Of a DNA stretch of 64,000 nucleotides, positions 60,388-64,000 are shown piece by piece. The stretch comes from UBA9655 sp963704475 (GTDB lineage: Bacteria; Pseudomonadota; Alphaproteobacteria; UBA9655), in contig OY969900.1 in the NCBI GenBank assembly GCA_963704475.1, forward strand, positions 1-64,000, read 5' to 3'. A model generated the notes under the pieces. The model had not been told where the DNA came from. It searched no databases and saw only the letters and a program-made list of their open reading frames with translations. The position numbers and the translations under genes were made by a program. Within the stretch, counting starts at the first letter, position 1. Each line of letters starts with the position of its first letter.

Positions 60388-61005
60388 ATGCCAACTTTTG
60401 AAATTGAGGCAACGTTTACAGGCCTTGTCGGAGGCGTCGACGAAGTTGGGCGCGGGCCGTGGGCAGGACCTGTTATCGCCGCAGCGGCTGTATTTTTAGA
60501 GCCATCCGCTCTTCCCCTTTCTCTCAAGGAGGGGATTAAGGATTCTAAAAAACTTCCCAAAACCAAACGAGAGCTTATATATCATGAGTTAATGACTCTG
60601 AAAGACTTCCACTTTGGAGTTGGCCAAGCATCTGTTGAAGAAATTGATCACATAAATATTCTCCAAGCAACTTACCTGGCGATGAAACGAGCGGTTGAGG
60701 CTCTTCCCCAAAAACCCTCCGTTCTTTTGATTGATGGAAAATATATCCCTTCCTTTGAAGGAATTCAAACCCGCCCCGTTATTGGCGGAGATGGACTTAG
60801 CTTTTCCATTGCGGCGGCGTCTATTGTAGCGAAAGTTACTCGGGACCAGCTTATGGAAGATCTTTCAAAAGCTCACCCCTTCTATGGGTGGGAGACAAAC
60901 GCAGGCTATGGCACCGCCCAGCACCAGAAAGCCCTCAAAACCCATGGCATCACCCTTCATCATCGCCGGAGCTTTGCCCCCATACGGCAGTTAATGGGAG
61001 AGTAG
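60388..61005 (+). CDS. rnhB: Ribonuclease HII
   Basis: The protein has 205 residues. Catalytic motif VDEVGRGPWAGPVIAAAAVF (about 17-36), VLLIDGKYIP (third Asp) and SIAAASIVAKVTRD are present. It nicks RNA-DNA hybrids such as misincorporated ribonucleotides. It is preceded by a small 'gtgtag' repeat stretch (60250-60305) with no gene. Confidence 0.96.
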   Translation: MPTFEIEATFTGLVGGVDEVGRGPWAGPVIAAAAVFLEPSALPLSLKEGIKDSKKLPKTKRELIYHELMTLKDFHFGVGQASVEEIDHINILQATYLAMKRAVEALPQKPSVLLIDGKYIPSFEGIQTRPVIGGDGLSFSIAAASIVAKVTRDQLMEDLSKAHPFYGWETNAGYGTAQHQKALKTHGITLHHRRSFAPIRQLMGE

Positions 61006-61274
61006 TTCGTTAGCCATACACAAGAATAGGTATGGCAATACAATTGATTTTCTTCTTAGGACTAAGGGAGACGCTATTGTGATAATTTTATCACGAATGT
61101 GAGAGAAATAAAAAAAATCGTAAAAGAATATATTGGTGTTTTTCGTCATTTTCATAGAGCGACATCTACTTCCCCTCGCATTGACATAAATTTTCTCATA
61201 AAACGCTTGAAAAATTTAAATAAATTTTAGTTAATTTTTATTTAAAATTTTAAATAAATTTTAATCTATATTTG

Positions 61275-61303
61275 TTGATTGTTGTTTTAAATGCAATTAT
61301 ATG
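61275..61303 (+). promoter_or_regulatory. Predicted promoter of the small exported protein gene
   Basis: TTGATT (61275-61280) and TATATG (61298-61303) have 17 bases between, about 28 nt before the start. The gene-free stretch 61006-61274 is very AT-rich, with a direct repeat (TTTAAATAAATTTTA, twice) just upstream. Confidence 0.4.
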
Positions 61304-61330
61304 TACGTTGTGTTAACAAAAAAGGAGTTT

Positions 61331-61651
61331 ATGATGTTAAAAAACACAACTTTACTAACAAGTGCCCTTATGGTCAGTTTGATTGTAGGATCAGGGGTTC
61401 AAGCAATGAACAATTACGAGTGTCCTAGTGCTAAAGGTGCACATCGCGCTGCAAAGATAGCTGAGATGGCCGCTAGAAGACCAATCGCCGACGAAGATAA
61501 TACAGCTCGTGCACTATTTGTACCTTCTAGAGGTAACGTTAACGTTACTGTTAGCGTTAACCCTGGAAATGCCCCTGTGAAGGAAGCTAGTCCATCTAGA
61601 GATCTACCAACGGGAAACGTTGTTCGCCAACTATTTAAAAACAGACAGTAA
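61331..61651 (+). CDS. Small exported protein of unknown function
   Basis: The protein has 106 residues from the ATG at 61331, after AAAAGGAG. The signal peptide is MMLKNTTLLTSALMVSLIVG, ending near VQA. The mature part is polar and probably disordered (RGNVNVTVSVNPGNAPVKEASPSRD), ending basic (NVVRQLFKNRQ). No family recognised. The downstream hairpin CGAGGGAA...TTCCCTCG (61659-61684) lacks a T-run and may be a weak terminator. Confidence 0.6.
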   Translation: MMLKNTTLLTSALMVSLIVGSGVQAMNNYECPSAKGAHRAAKIAEMAARRPIADEDNTARALFVPSRGNVNVTVSVNPGNAPVKEASPSRDLPTGNVVRQLFKNRQ

Positions 61652-61710
61652 AAATTACCGAGGGAATGCGTAAGCGTTCCCTCGATATTGACGATTCTCT
61701 GTAATAGACT

Positions 61711-61847
61711 GATACCACTTATCAATCAAGTGGCAGACAAACTGGGTTGCTTCGTCGCCTTCGGCTCCTCGCAATGACGCCAATTTCCGTCATTGCGAGC
61801 GAAGCGAAGCAATCCAGAATATCCACCTATTGACTGCGAAATGGTAT
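61711..61847. repeat. Dispersed palindromic repeat, copy 2
   Basis: The inverted copy of 12145-12280, almost identical over its whole length. It lies in the 375-nt gene-free stretch 61652-62026 before frr. Confidence 0.85.
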
Positions 61848-61878
61848 GAAAGAAAAATTCTGTATCTTTCACTGTCTG

Positions 61879-61923
61879 AACAACACTGTCATCCTGAAAC
61901 AAGTTCAGGATGACAGTGTTGTT
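61879..61923. repeat. Perfect 20-bp hairpin of the LVSG/NLFQD repeat family
   Basis: AACAACACTGTCATCCTGAA, 5-nt loop ACAAG, then the exact complement. It lies about 100 nt before frr and could act on frr transcripts or end upstream ones, though no T-run follows. Confidence 0.85.
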
Positions 61924-62026
61924 CTGGATGACAGCAAGACAGTTGCTCATTTTTTTATTTTTCTTTTCCCATCTGACAAAAATTAAGTATAGTAGACTCT
62001 GCAAGTCAACAAGCAGGGGACGAACG

Positions 62027-62584
62027 TTGAGTCAAGAACACATCTCTGAGTTAAAAAAGCGTATGGGTGCCGCCTTTGATGTGGCGCACAAAGATTTTTC
62101 AGGTCTAAGGACCGGACGGGCTTCTCCAGCCCTTCTCGAATCCATTGTCGTCGAGGCTTACGGAAACCGTATGCCAATCAATCAGGTAGGTAACATCAAT
62201 GTGCCCGAACCCCGCCTCTTAACTGTCTCAGTCTGGGATGCAGGCCTTGCGAGTGCGGTTGAAAAAGCCATCAGAGAGGCCGGTCTTGGGCTTAACCCAA
62301 GTGCCGCAGGTGCCGTGATTCGTGTACCCCTTCCCGATTTAAGCGAAGAACGTCGTAAAGAGCTTGTAAAAGTTGCCGGAAAATTTGCCGAGTCAGCCCG
62401 TGTTGCTATCCGTAATATTAGGCGAGATGGAATGGATCATATTAAGAAAATGGAAAAAGAGGGCCATGTTTCTGAAGATGAAACCCACAGGCTCATTGAT
62501 GAGATCCAAAAGATCACCGATGAGTTTATTAAAAAAGTGGATGAGGCCTTGGCGCACAAAGAAAAAGAAATTATGCAGGTATGA
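62027..62584 (+). CDS. frr: Ribosome recycling factor
   Basis: The protein has 185 residues from the TTG at 62027 (LSQEHISELKKRM), which gives the exact family length; the longer open frame upstream has no signal of its own. KDFSGLRTGRASPALLESIVVEAYG and the C-terminal KKMEKEGHVSEDETHRLIDEIQKITDEFIKKVDE are diagnostic. It splits post-termination ribosomes with EF-G. The usual pyrH is not upstream. Confidence 0.96.
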   Translation: MSQEHISELKKRMGAAFDVAHKDFSGLRTGRASPALLESIVVEAYGNRMPINQVGNINVPEPRLLTVSVWDAGLASAVEKAIREAGLGLNPSAAGAVIRVPLPDLSEERRKELVKVAGKFAESARVAIRNIRRDGMDHIKKMEKEGHVSEDETHRLIDEIQKITDEFIKKVDEALAHKEKEIMQV

Positions 62585-62590
62585 TATTTC

Positions 62591-63310
62591 ATGACGACTC
62601 AACCCCTCTCTAAAGTTCCCTCTCACGTTGCTATTATTATGGATGGCAATGGTCGCTGGGCCCGCCAACACTCCCTCTCGCGTCTTGAAGGGCATAAGAA
62701 AGGCAGTGATGTGGCGCGTAATATTGTAACGGCCGCTTGTCGACTTGGTGTCTCGTACTTGACGCTTTATGCTTTTTCGTCTGAAAATTGGCGGCGTGAT
62801 TCCCAAGAAGTATCTGGCCTGATGGCGTTGTTGAAATACTACCTTGAAAATGACGCAGAAGATCTCCATAAAGAAGGCGTTCGCCTGAGAGTTATTGGCG
62901 AAAGAGACCTTCTTCCCAATACAATCCTAGATCTTATTGAGCATGTCGAAGAGCTCACCAAATCAAATAAGGCGATTACCCTTCAAATGGCCATTAGCTA
63001 TGGAAGTCGCGCAGAAATTGTCCATGCAGCAAAAGCTCTTGCGGAAAAAGTACGTGACCGGCGTCTTGATCCAGACGCTATTACGGAACAAATTTTTGAG
63101 CAGCATCTTTATACAAAGGGTGTTCCTGATCCGGATCTTCTGATTCGGACAAGTGGAGAGCAGCGCATCAGTAACTATCTTTTGTGGCAACTTGCTTACA
63201 CAGAGCTTATCTTTGTGGATAAGTTCTGGCCCGACTTTACTCAAGAAGATTTTATGGAAGCTCTTTTAACTTATCAAAATAGAGAGAGACGGTTTGGCAC
63301 AGCGGCCTAA
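62591..63310 (+). CDS. uppS: Isoprenyl (undecaprenyl) diphosphate synthase
   Basis: The protein has 239 residues. The P-loop-like start HVAIIMDGNGRWARQ with catalytic Asp, the YAFSSENWRR motif and PDLLIRTSGEQRISNYLLWQLAYTELIF are standard. It makes the lipid carrier for cell-wall synthesis. It overlaps cdsA by 17 nt. Confidence 0.97.
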   Translation: MTTQPLSKVPSHVAIIMDGNGRWARQHSLSRLEGHKKGSDVARNIVTAACRLGVSYLTLYAFSSENWRRDSQEVSGLMALLKYYLENDAEDLHKEGVRLRVIGERDLLPNTILDLIEHVEELTKSNKAITLQMAISYGSRAEIVHAAKALAEKVRDRRLDPDAITEQIFEQHLYTKGVPDPDLLIRTSGEQRISNYLLWQLAYTELIFVDKFWPDFTQEDFMEALLTYQNRERRFGTAA

Positions 63311-63962
63311 ATTTCGAAAAACCTCAACACTCCTTCCCCGGATTCTTTCGGCGGCTGTTCTTATTCCTTTGTGCCTTTATGTCATTTATAGGGGGCCTCC
63401 TTATTCTCTTGTTTTAGGAGGTCTTGTCACCTTCGGCCTTTTCACTGAATGGGGGCGCCTCCTTTTACAGTGTCCGTTTTCCCTTATGTCAAAAACTGTG
63501 TATTCTATTCTCGGAACACTTTACCTAGGTATCGCGACCTTCTGGTTCCTTCAAAATATGGCCCTATCAGACGGTTGGAGATTCCTCTATTGGCTTTTGC
63601 TTCTTGTCTGGAGCACAGATACAGCTGCTTACGCGGGAGGAAAAATATTTAAAGGGCTAAAACTTGCGCCATCCCTCAGCCCCAACAAAACCTGGTCCGG
63701 CTTTTTAACAGGAATGGTCGTCGGCGTTGCTGTAGGCTATGGAATTTCTTTGTGGTTTTTCCCGGGCGTGTTTTCTTTTTGGGGGGTTGTTCTTTTAGTC
63801 TTGATAGCCCAAGGTGGCGATCTGCTCGAATCCCAAGCCAAGCGGTGGAGCAATGTCAAAGATTCCGGCTCTCTCATCCCTGGACACGGAGGTCTTCTCG
63901 ACCGCCTTGATAGCCTTATGGCGGTCTCTTTCGCCCTTGCCCTTTGGGAAATGGTGTTTTAG
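63294..63962 (+). CDS. cdsA: Phosphatidate cytidylyltransferase
   Basis: The protein has 222 residues from a TTG inside the uppS end (LAQRPKFRKTSTLLPRI). It has several membrane helices and the complete family signature near the C-terminus, SQAKRWSNVKDSGSLIPGHGGLLDRLDS. It makes CDP-diacylglycerol for phospholipids. The frr-uppS-cdsA order is the usual one; dxr would be expected next, beyond the window. It is shorter than many homologues, having fewer N-terminal helices. Confidence 0.95.
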   Translation: MAQRPKFRKTSTLLPRILSAAVLIPLCLYVIYRGPPYSLVLGGLVTFGLFTEWGRLLLQCPFSLMSKTVYSILGTLYLGIATFWFLQNMALSDGWRFLYWLLLLVWSTDTAAYAGGKIFKGLKLAPSLSPNKTWSGFLTGMVVGVAVGYGISLWFFPGVFSFWGVVLLVLIAQGGDLLESQAKRWSNVKDSGSLIPGHGGLLDRLDSLMAVSFALALWEMVF

Positions 63963-64000
63963 AATCGAGAAAGCTTAGCGTGTTATCAATTAACTCCCGG

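Noticed and set aside
61910..62026. N-terminal extension of ribosome recycling factor (MTVLFWMTARQ...).
   Set aside because: It lies in a dispersed repeat and has no family similarity. The TTG at 62027 gives the exact family length.

Overview
This window looks like the chromosome of a low-to-moderate GC, host-associated alphaproteobacterium, most plausibly of the Holosporales/Caedibacter-like kind. That placement is inferred from the S10-spc-alpha ribosomal gene order with an alphaproteobacterial-type S14, the class I DhnA-type aldolase, CcmC, the sdhCDA arrangement, nested and decaying insertion sequences, and several dispersed palindromic repeat families that have spread into the ends of housekeeping genes. 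No 16S rRNA lies in the window, so the placement is not proven. Layout: 1-2.5 kb holds the C-terminal part of an LptD-like outer-membrane protein and a DsbA-like oxidoreductase. 2.5-7.2 kb is a lasso-peptide biosynthetic operon on the minus strand. It has a 55-residue precursor gene that ordinary ORF calling misses, a fused leader-peptidase (B), a lasso cyclase (C) and an ABC exporter (D), with BCD overlapping by 4 nt each. The predicted core is 17 residues with a Gly1-Glu8 ring and one Cys each in ring and tail. 7.5-13 kb is an accessory island: an IS630 copy interrupted by an IS982 copy, a HicB remnant, a cysteine-rich exported protein, a SRPBCC/MarR pair, and a secreted knottin-like peptide. 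13-31.7 kb is the rpsL-to-rplQ ribosomal supercluster on the minus strand (str, S10, spc and alpha operons with secY, adk and rpoA). It is invaded by repeats that lengthen L15, S17 and Adk and open a 312-bp gap between rplF and rplR. 32-34.5 kb is an IS graveyard (IS4 and IS110 remnants and an intact IS1595). The IS1595 copy sits in the 5' leader of a second secreted Cys-rich peptide whose leader and first six codons match those of the knottin gene. 34.6-64 kb is mostly housekeeping: a methyltransferase, pepA-holC, ccmC, fba, efp, rne (frameshifted at a G8 tract), pheS-[RelE-type toxin-antitoxin]-pheT, a LuxI-like GNAT protein with a divergent XRE regulator, 6S RNA-ygfA, an iron permease-like protein, a Do-like protease, rlpA, a D,D-carboxypeptidase, tmk, rpmI-rplT, lipA, a RatA/Coq10-like protein, sdhCDA without sdhB, tRNA-Asp, rnhB, frr, uppS and cdsA. 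The accessory genes suggest an organism that makes small secreted bioactive peptides (one lasso peptide, at least two disulfide-rich peptides) and may be remodelling gene ends through repeat insertion. Structure and boundaries were read directly from the sequence; functions come from family motifs; ecological roles are inference.
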